From Phenylobacterium sp. (GTDB lineage Bacteria > Pseudomonadota > Alphaproteobacteria > Caulobacterales > Caulobacteraceae), in the NCBI RefSeq assembly GCF_019636135.1, contig NZ_JAHBYD010000001.1:222765-286764 (forward strand): a stretch of 64,000 bases of DNA, written 5' to 3'. Made by a program: the position numbers and the translations under genes. The notes beneath the pieces were generated by a model, which had not been told where the DNA came from, did no database searches, and worked only from the letters and a program-made list of their open reading frames with translations. How positions within the stretch are numbered: position 1 is the stretch's first letter; every line of letters starts with the position of its first letter. Of the stretch, positions 1 to 10,791 are shown in pieces.

Positions 1-1039
1 AGCGGTCGCGGTCGGCGTCGGTCCTGAGCTGCTCGCCGGGGCCCAGCAGGCCGCCGAACGCGACGGCGTCCTCGCCCGAGTTCCAGCCGATGATCAGGGG
101 CGCGTCGATGGCGCGGCCGCGCCTGAACGCCTGGGCGGGGCTCAGCGTCATCAGCTTGCCGTCCTGGAACGGGCCGTAGTCGCCGGCGAGCGGGACCAGC
201 TTCTCGAACGGGATCTCGCGCAGTTGCGCGGCGGTGGCGTTCGGCGGCGCGCCGGCCTTGACGAGCGCCTCGGCGCCCGCGGCCTCCATCGTCGCCAGCG
301 AGCGCGGCGGCGACCAGCCGCCGCCCGACTGCACGATGGCGCCCTTGAAGAGGCCCCTGGCGCCCGGCGTCGCGAGCAGCGCCAGCACGCTGGCCCCGCC
401 CGCGCTCTCGCCGAAGACGGTGACGTTGGCCGGGTCGCCGCCGAACGCGGCGATGTTCCGCCGCACCCACTTCAGCGCCGCGATCTGGTCCATCAGCCCG
501 AAGTTGCCCGTGGGCTCCGCGCCCGCCGCCTTGGTCAGCGCCGGATGCGCCAGGTAGCCCAGCGCCCCCAGCCGGTAGTTGATCGAGACCAGGACCACGC
601 CGTCGCGGGCGAAGTTCTGGCCGTCGTAGACCCAGCCGGCGCCGACCCGGTGGCCGCCGCCGTGGATCCACACCATCACCGGGGCCTTCTTCACCGCTTT
701 CGGCGCGAAGACGTAGAGCTGCAGGCAGTCCTCCGAGACCGGCCCGTTGGCGCCGCCGAAGGCATTGGGCGAGCCGTCGGCGTTCATCGGCTGCGGGCAC
801 GACGGGCCGTTCTTCGTGGCGTCGCGCCGGCTGCTCCAGCGCGTCGGCGCCTGCGGCGGCCGCCAGCGGAGCGCGCCGACAGGGGCCGCGGCATAGGGTA
901 CGGCGCGGAAGATGTTCGCCCGATCGGTCGCCTCGCCGGTGACGATCCCGGTCTGCGTCCTCGCCGTCGGGGCCTGGGCCCACGCCGCCCCGGCCGCCGC
1001 CAGCCCGAACGCCGCCGCCAACCCCGCGAGCTTCCGCAT
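1..1039 (-). CDS. Type B carboxylesterase, 3' end outside window
   Basis: Secreted alpha/beta-hydrolase esterase of the cholinesterase/type B carboxylesterase family; it would hydrolyse carboxylic esters, substrate unknown. The start at 1039 gives a short signal peptide (MRKLAGLAAAFGLAAAGAAW, then AQA). Visible family marks are EDCLQLYVF near residue 90, an oxyanion-hole HGGG near 120, and the nucleophile elbow FGESAGG with Ser about 212. Only 346 codons are inside the window; the family is usually 500-550 residues, so the acid and His of the triad lie beyond base 1. It is divergent from imuA. The family is certain, the substrate is not. Confidence 0.9.
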   Translation of the reverse strand, partial: MRKLAGLAAAFGLAAAGAAWAQAPTARTQTGIVTGEATDRANIFRAVPYAAAPVGALRWRPPQAPTRWSSRRDATKNGPSCPQPMNADGSPNAFGGANGPVSEDCLQLYVFAPKAVKKAPVMVWIHGGGHRVGAGWVYDGQNFARDGVVLVSINYRLGALGYLAHPALTKAAGAEPTGNFGLMDQIAALKWVRRNIAAFGGDPANVTVFGESAGGASVLALLATPGARGLFKGAIVQSGGGWSPPRSLATMEAAGAEALVKAGAPPNATAAQLREIPFEKLVPLAGDYGPFQDGKLMTLSPAQAFRRGRAIDAPLIIGWNSGEDAVAFGGLLGPGEQLRTDADRDR

Positions 1040-1180
1040 GACGCCTCCCGTGACCTGCGCCGGAACTAGGCCCGTTTTGCGCGCGGGCGGCAACGGCCGT
1101 CCTTTCGGCCACGGCGGCGGAGGCGGCGGGCCGCCGGCCTGATTCCCCGTGGGACCTTGACTCCGATGTCCCGAGGAATA

Positions 1181-1195
1181 GAACAAAGTCGGAAC
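1181..1195 (+). promoter_or_regulatory. LexA (SOS) operator of imuA-imuB-dnaE2
   Basis: GAAC-aaagtcg-GAAC is an exact match to the alphaproteobacterial LexA box GAAC-N7-GAAC. It lies 18 bp before the ATG at 1214, with AAGGAG at 1198-1203 between them, so bound LexA would block the cassette promoter. Known biology: this cassette is LexA-controlled in Caulobacter and other alphaproteobacteria. The box also fixes the imuA start, because the in-frame ATG at 1157 would place the operator inside the coding region. Confidence 0.9.
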
Positions 1196-1213
1196 ATAAG
1201 GAGTCCCGAAGCC

Positions 1214-1999
1214 ATGTCCGGATCTCGCGGCAGGCTGGCCGCGATACGGGCGACGATCGCGGCCCTGGAGGCCGGCGGGCGGCCGGACGCAGGCGTGCTG
1301 CCCTTCGGCGACGAAGGGCTGGACGGGCGGCTGCCGGGCGGCGGACTGGCGCTCGGGCGCTGGCACGAGATCGTGGGCGTGGGGCTGGAAGCCGAGACCA
1401 GCGCCGCGCCGTCGGCGTTCGCCGCGCTGATGGCCGCGCCACTGGCGAAGAAGGGCGAGGCGGTCTGGGTGCTGCGCCGCGACGACCTCTGGGCGCCGGG
1501 GCTGGAGGGGCTGGGCTTTCCGCCCGAACGGCTGATCCAGGTCTGCGCCCGCGACGAGGCCGAGGCGCTGGCGGTGATGGAGGACGCGCTGGGGACCGTG
1601 GGCGTCTCGGCGGTGTTCGGCGAGGTCGAGGCGGTGGACCTGACCGCGGGGCGCCGGCTGCAACTCGCCTGCGAGCGGCGCGGGACGACGGGGTTCGTGA
1701 TCAAGCGCCGGCCGTTCGGCGGGACCGGCAAGGCCGAGGCGGCGGGCTCCGTCACCGCCAGCCGCTGGCGCGTGAAGTCGGCGCCGTCCGAACCGGCGGC
1801 GGACGAATTCGGGCTGGGCGCGCCGCGCTTCGAAGTGGCGCTGGAGCGCTGTCGCGGCGGGCGGACCGGCGCATGGATCCTCGAGGCCGATCGGGCCTAT
1901 TCCTGGGAGGCAGGCGATGTCGCGCATCCTCTGCGCCTGGTCGCCGACCTGGGCGATCGCGAACTGGCGCCGGCGAGCGGGCGCCGCAGAGCAGCCTGA
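1214..1999 (+). CDS. imuA: ImuA, RecA-like accessory protein of damage-induced mutagenesis
   Basis: A 261-residue ImuA-family protein. With ImuB and DnaE2 it forms the translesion-synthesis mutasome that replaces umuDC in many bacteria. The sequence shows the family layout, including LPFGDEGLDGRLPGGGLALG near residues 30-50 and GRWHEIVG just after, a RecA-like fold region. The start at 1214 is chosen because AAGGAG sits 10 nt upstream and the LexA box precedes it. Its 3' end overlaps imuB by 83 bp, so the two are translationally coupled. Assignment is secured by the three-gene context. Confidence 0.92.
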   Translation: MSGSRGRLAAIRATIAALEAGGRPDAGVLPFGDEGLDGRLPGGGLALGRWHEIVGVGLEAETSAAPSAFAALMAAPLAKKGEAVWVLRRDDLWAPGLEGLGFPPERLIQVCARDEAEALAVMEDALGTVGVSAVFGEVEAVDLTAGRRLQLACERRGTTGFVIKRRPFGGTGKAEAAGSVTASRWRVKSAPSEPAADEFGLGAPRFEVALERCRGGRTGAWILEADRAYSWEAGDVAHPLRLVADLGDRELAPASGRRRAA

Positions 2000-3458
2000 C
2001 GCGCCGCTCCCGCCGTTCGCACTGGTCGAGACGGTGAAGCAGGCGCGCCGGCTGGCGGCGGTGTCGCGCGAGGCGATGGCGCTGGGGCTCCACGCCGGCC
2101 AGAAGGCGACCGACGCGGCGGCCCTGGTCCCGGACCTCGTGACCGCCGACGCCGAGCCGGAGGCCGACGCCGAGGCTCTGCGGGCGCTCGTCGACTGGTG
2201 CGTGCGGTTCTCGCCGGCGGTGGCGGCCGATGCGCCCGACGGGCTCTTCCTCGACATCTCGGGGGTCTCGCACCTCTGGGGCGGCGAGGCGGGGATGCTG
2301 GCGGACTTCCGCGCGCGGCTCGCGGACAACGGTCTGCCGTTCCGCCTCGCCATCGCCGACACGCCGGGCGCCGCCTGGGCCCTGGCGCACTATGGGCCGG
2401 ACGGGACCATCGCGTCGCCGGGCTGGCAGGGCGAACTCCTGAGGCCGTTGCCGCCGCAGGCCCTGCGGCTCGACCCGGACGCCGCCGCCCAGATCCAGCG
2501 CCTGGGCCTGCGCCGCGTGGGCCAGCTCATGGAGATCGCCCGCGCGCCGCTGGGCCGCCGCTTCGGCCGGGCGACGCTGGAACGGCTCGACCAGGCGCTG
2601 GGCCGCAGCGCCGAGGCGCTGGCCTTCCGCCGCCCGGCGACGCCCTGGGTCGCGCGGCTGGCCTTCTTCGAGCCGATCAGCGCGCCCGAGGACATGGCGC
2701 GCGTCACCGAGGACGTCACCGCCAGGCTCTGCGCCCGGCTGGAGCGCGAGGGCCGCGGCGGGCGGCGCTTCGAGATCGCCTTCCACCGGGTCGACGGCAA
2801 GACGCCCAGCCTGGCCGTCGGCCTGTCGCTGGCGGGGCGTGACGCCAGGCGGATCGCCCGGCTCCTCCAGCCCAGGCTGGAGACGGTCGACCCCGGCTTC
2901 GGGATCGAGTCGGTGACGATCTGCGCCTACGCCGTCGAGGCGGTCTCGGGCCGCCAGGCGCGGCTGGACGCCGGTCAGGACCCCGCGGTCGAGGATGGCC
3001 TGGCCCCCCTCGTCGACCGCCTGGTCAACCGCCTGGGCCCCACCCGCGTCTTCCGCGCCCGCCCGCGCGAGAGCCATGTGCCGGAGCTCTCGGTCGGCCG
3101 CGACCTGCCACTGGAGACGCCCACAGCCGAAACACCTCCGTGGGACCGCGAGACGCCCCGGCCCGTGCGCCTGTTCCGCCAGCCCGAGCCGCTGGAGGCG
3201 GTGATCGCGCTCACCCCCGACGACCCGCCCAGCCAGTTCCGCTGGCGCGGCCGCGTACACCGCGTGCGCCGCGCGGAGGGGCCGGAGCGCATCGCCCGGG
3301 AATGGTGGAAGCAGGACATCGGCGACGTCTCGGTGCGCCACGTGCGCGACTACTACCGCGTGGAAGACACGGGCGGCGGCCGCTTCTGGCTGTTCCGCTC
3401 GGGCCTCTACCAGCCGGACGAGCCCGCCAGGTGGTGGCTGCACGGGCTGTTCCCATGA
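1917..3458 (+). CDS. imuB: ImuB, catalytically inactive Y-family polymerase-like protein
   Basis: A 513-residue Y-family homologue that acts as hub of the ImuA-ImuB-DnaE2 mutasome, bridging to the beta clamp in studied species. The N-terminus ([20 protein letters not shown]) aligns where an active Y-polymerase has its first catalytic Asp, and the later DEA-type motif is replaced by [15 protein letters not shown] near residues 109-123, so the metal-binding acids are missing, as in other ImuB proteins. The C-terminus ends [16 protein letters not shown]. The start lies inside imuA; the stop overlaps the dnaE2 start as ATGA. Confidence 0.93.
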   Translation: MSRILCAWSPTWAIANWRRRAGAAEQPDAPLPPFALVETVKQARRLAAVSREAMALGLHAGQKATDAAALVPDLVTADAEPEADAEALRALVDWCVRFSPAVAADAPDGLFLDISGVSHLWGGEAGMLADFRARLADNGLPFRLAIADTPGAAWALAHYGPDGTIASPGWQGELLRPLPPQALRLDPDAAAQIQRLGLRRVGQLMEIARAPLGRRFGRATLERLDQALGRSAEALAFRRPATPWVARLAFFEPISAPEDMARVTEDVTARLCARLEREGRGGRRFEIAFHRVDGKTPSLAVGLSLAGRDARRIARLLQPRLETVDPGFGIESVTICAYAVEAVSGRQARLDAGQDPAVEDGLAPLVDRLVNRLGPTRVFRARPRESHVPELSVGRDLPLETPTAETPPWDRETPRPVRLFRQPEPLEAVIALTPDDPPSQFRWRGRVHRVRRAEGPERIAREWWKQDIGDVSVRHVRDYYRVEDTGGGRFWLFRSGLYQPDEPARWWLHGLFP

Positions 3459-6400
3459 CCCGTTACGCCGAACTCCAGGCCACCACGAACTTCTCGTTCC
3501 TGCGCGGCGCGTCGCACCCGGCGGAGCTGGTGACAGAGGCGGCCGCCCTGGGCGTCGAGGCCGTGGGGATCTGCGACCGGAACTCGCTGGCCGGGGTCGT
3601 GCGGGGCTGGCGGCGGCAGGAGGAGCTGCGCCGGCAGGGCGCGAAGGTGCGCGCGCTCACCGGCTGCCGCCTGGACTTCGCCGACGCGACGCCCAGCCTG
3701 CTCGTCTATCCCTCCGACCGCGAGGCCTACGGGCGGCTGACCCGCCTGCTCACCGTCGGCCAGCGGCGCGCGGAGAAGGGCGCGTGCGAGCTGCACTGGG
3801 AGGACTTCCGGGCGGCTGCGGAGGGCCAACTGGTGCTGGTGGTCCCGCCCGAGCGGCTGGACGAGCGTTTCGAGGGCGAGCTCGCCCGCATCGCCGGCGA
3901 GCTGCCCGACGTCTGGCTGGCCGCCTCGCGCCGCTACGGCGCGCGCGACCTGCACCGCCTCTCGCGCCTGGCGGCGCTCGCCGAGCGCCACGGCGCGCCG
4001 ATGACAGCCACCAACGACGTCCACCACCACGGCCCCGAACGGCGGGCCTTGCAGGACGTGCTCACCTGCATCCGCGAAGGCTGCACGATCCACGAGGCGG
4101 GCCTCATCCTGGCCGCCAACGCCGAGCGCCACCTGAAGGCGCCGCAGGAGATGGCGCGCCTGTTCGCGAAGTTCCCCGGCGCCGTCGAGCGCAGCGCCGA
4201 GATCGCCGACCGCATCGGCTTCGACCTCTCCCAGCTCCGCTACGAATACCCCGACGAACCGGTGCCGCCCGGCAAGACGGCGATCCAGCACCTGCGCGAC
4301 CTCAGTTGGGCGGGCGCCGCGAAACGCTATCCCGGCGGGCCGCCGCCGCATGTCGCCCGCATCCTCGAGCACGAGCTCGACATGATCGCGCGGCTCGACT
4401 ACCCCAACTACTTCCTGACGGTGCACGACATCGTGCGCCACGCCCGCGACGAGCTGGGCATCCTCTGCCAGGGCCGTGGCTCGGCCGCCAATTCGTGCGT
4501 CTGCTACTGCCTGGAGGTCACGGCGGTCGATCCGACTCAGCCGGGGCAGGAGCTGCTCTTCTCCCGCTTCCTTTCCGAGAACCGTGGCGAGCCGCCCGAC
4601 ATCGACGTCGATTTCGAGCACGAGCGGCGCGAGGAGGTGATGCAGTACGTCTACGCGCGCTATGGCCGCCACCGCGCCGCCATCGTGGCGACCGTCATCC
4701 ACTACCGCCCGCGCATGGCCATCCGCCAGGTGGGCAAGGCGCTGGGGCTGACCGAGGACATCACCGCGGCGCTGGCGGGCACGGTCTGGGGGTCATACGG
4801 CGACGACGTGCCGGACGAGCATATCCGCCAGGTCGGGCTGGACCCCGACGCGCCCGAGATCCGCCGCGCCACCGCGCTCGCCCAGGAGCTGCTCAAGTTC
4901 CCCCGCCACCTGTCGCAGCACGTGGGCGGCTACGTGCTGACGAAGCGCCGGCTGGACGAGACGGTCCCCATCGGCAACGCGGCCATGGAGGACCGCACCT
5001 TCATCGAGTGGGACAAGGACGACATCGACGCGCTGGGCCTCATGAAGGTGGACGTCCTGGCGCTGGGGATGCTGACGGCGCTTAAGAAGGCCTTCGATCT
5101 CCTGCCCCCGCTCAAGGACGGGTCGCGGGTGACCGACATCGCCCACATCCCCCAGGGCGAGGCCGCCGTCTACGACATGCTCTGCAAGGCGGACTCCATC
5201 GGCGTGTTCCAGGTGGAGAGCCGGGCGCAGATGTCGATGCTGCCGCGGCTGAAGCCCAGGACGTTCTACGACCTGGTGATCGAGGTGGCGATCGTCCGCC
5301 CCGGCCCGATCCAGGGGGACATGGTGCATCCCTACCTGAAGCGCCGGGAGAAGCCCCACCTCGTCGACTATCCCCGGCCGGGGCCGGGATATCCGCCGGA
5401 CGAGCTGGAAAACATCCTGAAGAAGACCCTGGGCGTGCCGCTCTTCCAGGAGCAGGCGATGAAGATCGCCATCACGGGCGCCGAGTTCTCGGACGACGAC
5501 GCCGACGGCCTGCGCCGCTCCATGGCCACCTTCCGCAACCTGGGGAGCGTGGGGGACTACGAGGAGAAGTTCGTCGGCGGCATGACCCGCCGCGGCTACG
5601 ACCGCGACTTCGCCGAGCGGTGCTTCAAGCAGATCGAGGGCTTCGGCAGCTACGGCTTCCCGGAGAGCCACGCGATCAGCTTCGCGCTCCTGGTCTACGC
5701 CTCGGCCTGGGTGAAGTGCTTCCACCCCGACGCCTTCCTGGTCTCGCTGCTCAACAGCCAGCCCATGGGCTTCTACCAGCCGGCCCAGCTCGTCCGCGAC
5801 GCGCGCGAGCACGGCGTGGAGGTGCGTCCGCCCGACGTGATGTTCAGCGACTGGCATTCGACGGTCGAAGAGAAGGACGATCCGCGGGAAAAGCTTCGGC
5901 CCGTCCGCCTCGGCCTGCATCAGGTCAAGGGGCTGAAGAAGGATGCCGACGAAGCTGCGCTCGTCCGCGCCCGCGAAGCCGGGGCGCGCTCGGTGCAGGA
6001 CTTCGCGCGGCTGGGCGGCTTTTCCCGCCGCTCGCTGGAGCTGCTGGCCGAGGCCGACGCGTTCCGCAGCCTGGGCCTTTCCCGGCGCGAGGCGCTGTGG
6101 GCCGTGAAGGGCCTCTCCGGCGAGTGGAACGCGGAGAAGGCCGCGCCGCTGCTGCTGCGCCAGAAGACCCGCGAGGCGCAGGTGCTGCTGCCCTTCATGA
6201 GCGCCTCGCAGCGGATCGCCGAGGACTACCGCACGACCAGCCTGTCGCTGAGCGGCCACCCGGTGGAGTTCTTCCGCGAGGACCTGGCGCGCGAGGGCGT
6301 CGTCACCTGCGAGACCCTGAAGACGGTGCGCGACAAGACCCGCCTCGCCGTGGGCGGCCTGGTCCTCGTCCGCCAGCGGCCCGGCACCGCCAAGGGCGTG

Positions 6401-6667
6401 GTCTTCATGACCCTGGAGGACGAGACCGGCATCGCCAACATCGTCGTCTGGCGCGACGCCTTCGAGGCCAACCGGCGCCTTGTCATGTCGTCGTCCTTCG
6501 TGGTCGTCCACGGCCAGGTCCAGAGCGTGGACGGCGTCGTCCACCTGGTCGCCGAACGCTTCACCGACCTCTCGGGCCGCCTCTCCGAGCTCCGCGACGA
6601 CGAAGCCCCCGTCGCCGCCCGCTCCAGGGTCACCGGCCGCCTCATCCGCAGCCGCGATTTCCACTAG
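3455..6667 (+). CDS. dnaE2: Error-prone DNA polymerase III alpha homologue DnaE2 (ImuC)
   Basis: A 1070-residue C-family polymerase that performs translesion synthesis in the SOS mutasome. The start [18 protein letters not shown] at 3455 overlaps the imuB stop (ATGA). In order: N-terminal PHP domain (roughly residues 1-270); palm with catalytic PDIDVDF, where Asp382 and Asp384 are metal ligands; fingers and helix-hairpin-helix region; C-terminal OB fold ([20 protein letters not shown], about 965-985). It is shorter than replicative DnaE and lacks its long tail, as expected for DnaE2. An inverted repeat follows 50 bp after the stop. Confidence 0.96.
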   Translation: MTRYAELQATTNFSFLRGASHPAELVTEAAALGVEAVGICDRNSLAGVVRGWRRQEELRRQGAKVRALTGCRLDFADATPSLLVYPSDREAYGRLTRLLTVGQRRAEKGACELHWEDFRAAAEGQLVLVVPPERLDERFEGELARIAGELPDVWLAASRRYGARDLHRLSRLAALAERHGAPMTATNDVHHHGPERRALQDVLTCIREGCTIHEAGLILAANAERHLKAPQEMARLFAKFPGAVERSAEIADRIGFDLSQLRYEYPDEPVPPGKTAIQHLRDLSWAGAAKRYPGGPPPHVARILEHELDMIARLDYPNYFLTVHDIVRHARDELGILCQGRGSAANSCVCYCLEVTAVDPTQPGQELLFSRFLSENRGEPPDIDVDFEHERREEVMQYVYARYGRHRAAIVATVIHYRPRMAIRQVGKALGLTEDITAALAGTVWGSYGDDVPDEHIRQVGLDPDAPEIRRATALAQELLKFPRHLSQHVGGYVLTKRRLDETVPIGNAAMEDRTFIEWDKDDIDALGLMKVDVLALGMLTALKKAFDLLPPLKDGSRVTDIAHIPQGEAAVYDMLCKADSIGVFQVESRAQMSMLPRLKPRTFYDLVIEVAIVRPGPIQGDMVHPYLKRREKPHLVDYPRPGPGYPPDELENILKKTLGVPLFQEQAMKIAITGAEFSDDDADGLRRSMATFRNLGSVGDYEEKFVGGMTRRGYDRDFAERCFKQIEGFGSYGFPESHAISFALLVYASAWVKCFHPDAFLVSLLNSQPMGFYQPAQLVRDAREHGVEVRPPDVMFSDWHSTVEEKDDPREKLRPVRLGLHQVKGLKKDADEAALVRAREAGARSVQDFARLGGFSRRSLELLAEADAFRSLGLSRREALWAVKGLSGEWNAEKAAPLLLRQKTREAQVLLPFMSASQRIAEDYRTTSLSLSGHPVEFFREDLAREGVVTCETLKTVRDKTRLAVGGLVLVRQRPGTAKGVVFMTLEDETGIANIVVWRDAFEANRRLVMSSSFVVVHGQVQSVDGVVHLVAERFTDLSGRLSELRDDEAPVAARSRVTGRLIRSRDFH

Positions 6668-6716
6668 ATGAAGGGGGTACGCCGAGCCGACGACGTCCTG
6701 CGCCGCAGGCGCTGTC

Positions 6717-6795
6717 GTTTCGAACCCCCAAGGCCACCAAGGGCGCCAAGGTCGGCGCCGGCCTCTTCGCAGCCTTGGTGGGCTTGGTGTCGAAC
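6717..6795. repeat. Intergenic inverted repeat, family A variant
   Basis: The left arm starts TTTCGAACCCCC and carries three spaced CCAAGG units; the right arm is its imperfect complement (CCTTGGTGGGCTTGGTG then TCGAAC). It is preceded by a small palindrome (CTGCGCCGCAGGCG). It lies between the convergent ends of dnaE2 and serA, so its transcript would form a stem able to protect or end both mRNAs. It resembles the other triple-unit hairpins in this window, but with a CCAAGG unit instead of CGCGGA. Nothing else is seen between 6668 and 6831. Confidence 0.75.
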
Positions 6796-6831
6796 AGGCG
6801 GCGCTGACGCGCGCCCGGGACCGGATGACGG

Positions 6832-8406
6832 CTAGAACTTCAGCGTGCGCGCTTCCTTCACGTGCGGCAGGGCCTGGATCCTGGCCAGCAGGGCCGGCGT
6901 CGGCTCCTGGTCCACGCCCACGAGGGCGATGGCGTCGTCGCCGGCGTCGATGCGGCCCAGGTTGAAGGTGGCGATGTTGACGCCCGCCTCGCCCAGCAGG
7001 CCGCCCAGCGCGCCGATGAAGCCCGGCTTGTCCAGGTTGTTGACGTAGAGCATCCGCGGCGAGAACGGCGCGTCGAGGTCCATGCCCTTCACCTCGACCA
7101 CGCGCGGCGCGCCGGCCTGCACCGTGCCCGCGAACGAGCGCTTGCCCTTCTCGGTGGTGACGGTGATGCGCATCAGGCTGTCGTAGATCGGCGAGTCCTC
7201 CTGGCGGCTCTCGGAGACGGTGATGCCGCGCTCCTTCGCCACCGCCGGCGCCGAGACCATGTTGATCTCCGCCAGCATCGGCCGCAGCACCCCGGCCAGC
7301 GCCGCGGCGCTGAGCGGCTTCACGTTCAGCGTCGAGACCTGGCCCTCATAGGCGATGTCGACCGCCAGCACGCCGAAGTCGAGCATCTGGCCGGCGAGCG
7401 CGCCCAGCTTCTCGGCCAGCGCCACGAAGGGCTTCAGGCGCGGCGCTTCCTCGGCCGTCACCGAGGGGCTGTTCAGCGCGTTGGTCACGGCGCCGGTCAG
7501 CAGATAGTCGCTGATCTGCTCGGCCACCTGCAGGGCCACGTTCTCCTGCGCCTCGTTGGTCGAGGCGCCGAGGTGCGGGGTGGCGACGAAGTTCGGCGCG
7601 CCGAACAGCACGTTCTCCCTGGCCGGCTCGACCGAAAAGACGTCGAAGCCCGCCGCGCCGATGTGGCCGCTCTCCAGGCCGGCGCGGAGCGCCGCCTCGT
7701 CCACCAGGCCGCCGCGGGCGCAGTTGACGATCATCACGCCCTTCCTGGTCTTGGCCAGGTTCTCGGCCGACAGGATGTTGCGGGTCTTGTCGGTGAGCGG
7801 CGTGTGCAGGGTGATGATGTCGGCCCGCGCCAGCAGCTCGTCCAGCTCGACCTTCTCGACGCCCATCTCGACGGCGCGCTCCTCCGAGAGGAACGGGTCG
7901 TAGGCGACGACCTTCATCTTCAGGCCCAGCGCCCGGTCGGCGACGATGCCGCCGATGTTGCCGGCGCCGATCAGGCCCAGGGTCTTGGCGTAGAGCTCCA
8001 CGCCCATGAAGCGGTTCTTCTCCCACTTGCCGGCCTGGGTGGAGACGTCGGCGGCGGGCATCTGGCGGGCCAGCGTGAACATCATCGCGATCGCGTGCTC
8101 GGCGGTCGTGATCGAGTTGCCGAAGGGCGTGTTCATGACGACGACGCCGGCGGCGGTGGCGGCCGGGATGTCGATGTTGTCGACGCCGATCCCGGCGCGG
8201 CCGATCACCTTCAGTTTCTTCGCCGCGGCGATGACGTCCTTGTTGGGCTTGGTGTCGGACCGGACGACCAGGCCGTCGTAGTCGCCGATGACGGCGATCA
8301 GCTCGTCCTTCGAAAGGCCGGTCTTGATGTCGGTGTCGACGCCGCGCTGCTTGAAGATGTCGACGGCGGCGGGGCTCAGGCTGTCAGCGATGAGAACGCG
8401 GGGCAT
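6832..8406 (-). CDS. serA: D-3-phosphoglycerate dehydrogenase
   Basis: A 524-residue enzyme for the first step of serine synthesis: 3-phosphoglycerate plus NAD+ to 3-phosphohydroxypyruvate. The start MPRVLIADSLSPAA at 8406 is used; upstream in-frame codons come from an inverted repeat. Domains: catalytic domain split around the Rossmann fold (GLIGAGNIGGIVADRA near residue 145), active-site His in ATPHLGAS, the extra intervening domain of long-form SerA, and a C-terminal ACT domain (YVNNLDKPGFIGALGGLLGE). It lies downstream of serC on the same strand, separated by a family C repeat. Confidence 0.97.
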   Translation of the reverse strand: MPRVLIADSLSPAAVDIFKQRGVDTDIKTGLSKDELIAVIGDYDGLVVRSDTKPNKDVIAAAKKLKVIGRAGIGVDNIDIPAATAAGVVVMNTPFGNSITTAEHAIAMMFTLARQMPAADVSTQAGKWEKNRFMGVELYAKTLGLIGAGNIGGIVADRALGLKMKVVAYDPFLSEERAVEMGVEKVELDELLARADIITLHTPLTDKTRNILSAENLAKTRKGVMIVNCARGGLVDEAALRAGLESGHIGAAGFDVFSVEPARENVLFGAPNFVATPHLGASTNEAQENVALQVAEQISDYLLTGAVTNALNSPSVTAEEAPRLKPFVALAEKLGALAGQMLDFGVLAVDIAYEGQVSTLNVKPLSAAALAGVLRPMLAEINMVSAPAVAKERGITVSESRQEDSPIYDSLMRITVTTEKGKRSFAGTVQAGAPRVVEVKGMDLDAPFSPRMLYVNNLDKPGFIGALGGLLGEAGVNIATFNLGRIDAGDDAIALVGVDQEPTPALLARIQALPHVKEARTLKF

Positions 8407-8420
8407 GGTGAATCTCTTTT

Positions 8421-8521
8421 CTCCCCTCCCCCTTGCGGGGAGGGGCCGGGGGTGGGGGTGCGTTCGGAGAGGCGGTGCGATCACCCCCATCCCCGACCCT
8501 TCCCCGCAAGGGGGAAGGGGG
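8421..8521. repeat. CT/GA-rich inverted repeat (family C) between serC and serA
   Basis: A 40-nt left arm (8421-8460) is complementary at about 34 positions to the right arm (8482-8521). Each arm also folds on itself around CCCCTTGCGGGG. It fills nearly the whole 121-bp gap between the serC stop and the serA start, so the serCA mRNA should carry a large hairpin here. It could uncouple the two cistrons or protect the upstream one from 3' decay; that is inference. Confidence 0.85.
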
Positions 8522-8527
8522 CTTGGT

Positions 8528-9697
8528 TCAGGCGGCTTCGAGTTCGGCGGCGAGGGACGCGAACGCCCAGTCGAGCCAGGGGGTCAGGGCGTCGACGTCG
8601 GAGGTCTCCACCGTCGCGCCGCACCAGATGCGAAGGCCGGCGGGTGCGTCGCGGTAGCCGCCGATGTCGAGGGCCACGCCCTCCTTCTCCAGCCGCGACG
8701 CCAGCGTCTTGGCGAAGTCGGCCTGCGCGTCGTCGGACAGGCCGGCGATGCGCGGGTCGACCACCTTGAGGCAGACCGAGGTGTTCGAGCGCGTGGCCGC
8801 GTCCTCGGCGAGGAACTCGACCCACGGGGTCGCGGCGACCCAGTCGGCGAGGATCGCCAGGTTCGCGTCGGCGCGGCGCTGCATCTCGGTCAGGCCGCCG
8901 ATCCCCTCGGCCCAGCGCAGGGCGTCGATGGCGTCCTCCACGCAGAGCATGGAGGGCGTGTTGATCGTGGCGCCCTCGAAGATCTCGAGATTGACCTTCC
9001 CGCCCTTCGTCATGCGGAACAGCTTCGGCAGCGGCCGGTCGGGCGTGTAGCTCTCCAGCCGGGCCACCGCGCGCGGGCCCAGGATCAGGACGCCGTGGGC
9101 GCCCTCGCCGCCGAGGGCCTTCTGCCAGGAGAAGGTCACGACATCGAGCTTGGCCCAGTCGAGCGCCTGCGCAAACGCGGCCGAGGTGGCGTCGCAGATG
9201 GTGATGCCCTCGCGGTCGGCGGCGATGAAGTCGGCGTTCGGCACGCGCACGCCCGAGGTGGTGCCGTTCCAGGTGAAGACCAGGTCGGCGTCCTTGCGGA
9301 CCTTGGTGAGGTCGGGAAGCTTGCCGTACGGCGCGTCCAGCACCTCGGCCGGGATCTTGAGCTGCTTGGTCACGTCGGTGACCCAGTCCTTGCCGAAGCT
9401 CTCGAAGGCCAGGAGCTGGACCGGCTTCGGCCCCAGCATCGACCACAGCGCCATCTCCACGGCGCCGGTGTCGGAGCCGGCGACGATGCCGACCAGGAAG
9501 TCATCGGGGACCTGCAGCACCTCGCGGGTGCGGTCGATGGCTTCCTTCAGGCGCGCCTTGCCCAGCTTCGAGCGGTGCGAGCGGCCGAGGACGGCGTTGG
9601 CCAGGTTTTCGGGGGACCAGCCGGGGCGCTTGGCGCAGGGGCCGGAGGAGAACTCGGGACGCGCGGGACGCATCGCGGGCTTCGCGAGGGTATTCAT
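8528..9697 (-). CDS. serC: Phosphoserine aminotransferase
   Basis: A 389-residue PLP enzyme converting 3-phosphohydroxypyruvate and glutamate to phosphoserine. The length matches the long alphaproteobacterial SerC form. The PLP lysine is Lys193 in [13 protein letters not shown]; the N-terminal [12 protein letters not shown] is typical. The start at 9697 ([11 protein letters not shown]) has GGGAG 8 nt upstream; MGDIDMNTL, 15 bp earlier, is an alternative but would include the ribosome site. First gene of the serC-serA operon, probably controlled by the leader at 9698-9800. Confidence 0.96.
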   Translation of the reverse strand: MNTLAKPAMRPARPEFSSGPCAKRPGWSPENLANAVLGRSHRSKLGKARLKEAIDRTREVLQVPDDFLVGIVAGSDTGAVEMALWSMLGPKPVQLLAFESFGKDWVTDVTKQLKIPAEVLDAPYGKLPDLTKVRKDADLVFTWNGTTSGVRVPNADFIAADREGITICDATSAAFAQALDWAKLDVVTFSWQKALGGEGAHGVLILGPRAVARLESYTPDRPLPKLFRMTKGGKVNLEIFEGATINTPSMLCVEDAIDALRWAEGIGGLTEMQRRADANLAILADWVAATPWVEFLAEDAATRSNTSVCLKVVDPRIAGLSDDAQADFAKTLASRLEKEGVALDIGGYRDAPAGLRIWCGATVETSDVDALTPWLDWAFASLAAELEAA

Positions 9698-9800
9698 ATC
9701 GATGTCTCCCATCCTTGCAGATGAGCAGCGCCCCGTTGGGAGGGCGTGGCCCGCGGCGCAAAAGCTCCCGTTCCGCCCGCGGCGCAAGTGAAACTTTACT
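9698..9800 (-). promoter_or_regulatory. Probable serC leader RNA
   Basis: The 5' untranslated region of serC contains GGGAG at 9765-9769, a complementary CTCCC at 9738-9742 and the Shine-Dalgarno GGGAG at 9706-9710 (minus-strand sequences). The CTCCC box can pair with either GGGAG but not both, which suggests a switch exposing or hiding the ribosome site. Known: a serC leader motif (Rfam) is described upstream of serC in alphaproteobacteria, with a last stem overlapping the ribosome-binding site. I match it by position and pairing logic, not by covariance search. Confidence 0.6.
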
Positions 9801-9887
9801 AACGGGGTATGAAGCCGGGCTGATGGCGACGCCGCGCGCCTCGGCGCGGGGTGGCGGCGGCTGCGACGATGTGATCCAAGCGCGGCC

Positions 9888-10787
9888 ATGCAATCTCGGG
9901 CGGCCTTCGACTGGGTGGTGATGGCCGTGCTGGTGGCCATCTGGGGCTCGGGATTCGCCTTCCTGAAGGTCGCCACCGAGCACATCGACCCGCTGTGGAC
10001 CTCGGCGATCCGCACCGGCGTGGCGACGCTGACGCTGGCGGTCGCGTTGCTGGCGCAGGGCCAGCGGCTGCCGCCGCTCCGCCACGCGGCGTGGCGGGCC
10101 TACCTGTTCCTCGGCGCGGTCGGCATGGCGATCCCGCTGGGGTTCTTCGCCTACGCGTCGCAGCGCACGCCCAGCGCCGTGGTGGCGATCTGCAACGGCG
10201 CCTCGCCGATCTTCACCGGCGTGCTGGCCCACATGTTCCTGGCCGGCGACCGCCTGACGCCGCGCAAGACCCTGGGCATCACGGTCGGATTCGCGGGACT
10301 GATCGTCCTGGTCGGGCCGCGGCTGGCCAGCGGCGCGACGGTCGAGGCGCTGGCGCTGTCGGCGGCGATCTTCGGCGCGCTGCTGTACGCGATCTCGAAC
10401 GTGGCGACGCGGGTTGCGCCCCACGTTTCCGCGTCGGCCGGCGCATTGATGATGGTCGGCTGGGCGTTCGTGGTGGCCCTGGGGCTGGCGATCGCCTTCG
10501 AGGCGCCGCCCGCCTGGCCGATCCCGGCGCCGTCGCTGGCGGCGGTGCTGATCCTGGGCTCGGTCTCCACCGGCCTTTCGAACATCGGCTACGTGTTCCT
10601 GGTGCAGCGCCGCGGCCCGCTGTTCATGTCGATGTCGATCTACCTGGCGCCGCTGATCGCCACCGGCCTCGGCATGGCGGCGCTGGGCGAGCGGCCGGGC
10701 TGGCCGGCGTTCGTGGCCCTGGGTCTGATCCTGGGCGGCGTGGCCCTGGCGACGATCGCGCCGCGGCCGGCGGCCGAGCCGGCCTGA
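9888..10787 (+). CDS. EamA/DMT-superfamily permease
   Basis: A 299-residue inner-membrane protein with about ten hydrophobic spans in two tandem EamA halves ([20 protein letters not shown] opens the first; [20 protein letters not shown] opens the second). Members export or import amino acids, nucleosides or other small metabolites; the substrate cannot be read from sequence. It is divergent from serC, a context that would fit an amino-acid exporter, but that is only suggestive. Start ATG at 9888. Confidence 0.88.
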   Translation: MQSRAAFDWVVMAVLVAIWGSGFAFLKVATEHIDPLWTSAIRTGVATLTLAVALLAQGQRLPPLRHAAWRAYLFLGAVGMAIPLGFFAYASQRTPSAVVAICNGASPIFTGVLAHMFLAGDRLTPRKTLGITVGFAGLIVLVGPRLASGATVEALALSAAIFGALLYAISNVATRVAPHVSASAGALMMVGWAFVVALGLAIAFEAPPAWPIPAPSLAAVLILGSVSTGLSNIGYVFLVQRRGPLFMSMSIYLAPLIATGLGMAALGERPGWPAFVALGLILGGVALATIAPRPAAEPA

Positions 10788-10791
10788 CCCG

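Noticed and set aside
1752..6664. Long open frames antisense to imuB and dnaE2
   Set aside because: They mirror the real genes in GC-rich DNA, have low-complexity Arg/Gly/Ala-rich translations, and show no motifs or ribosome sites.
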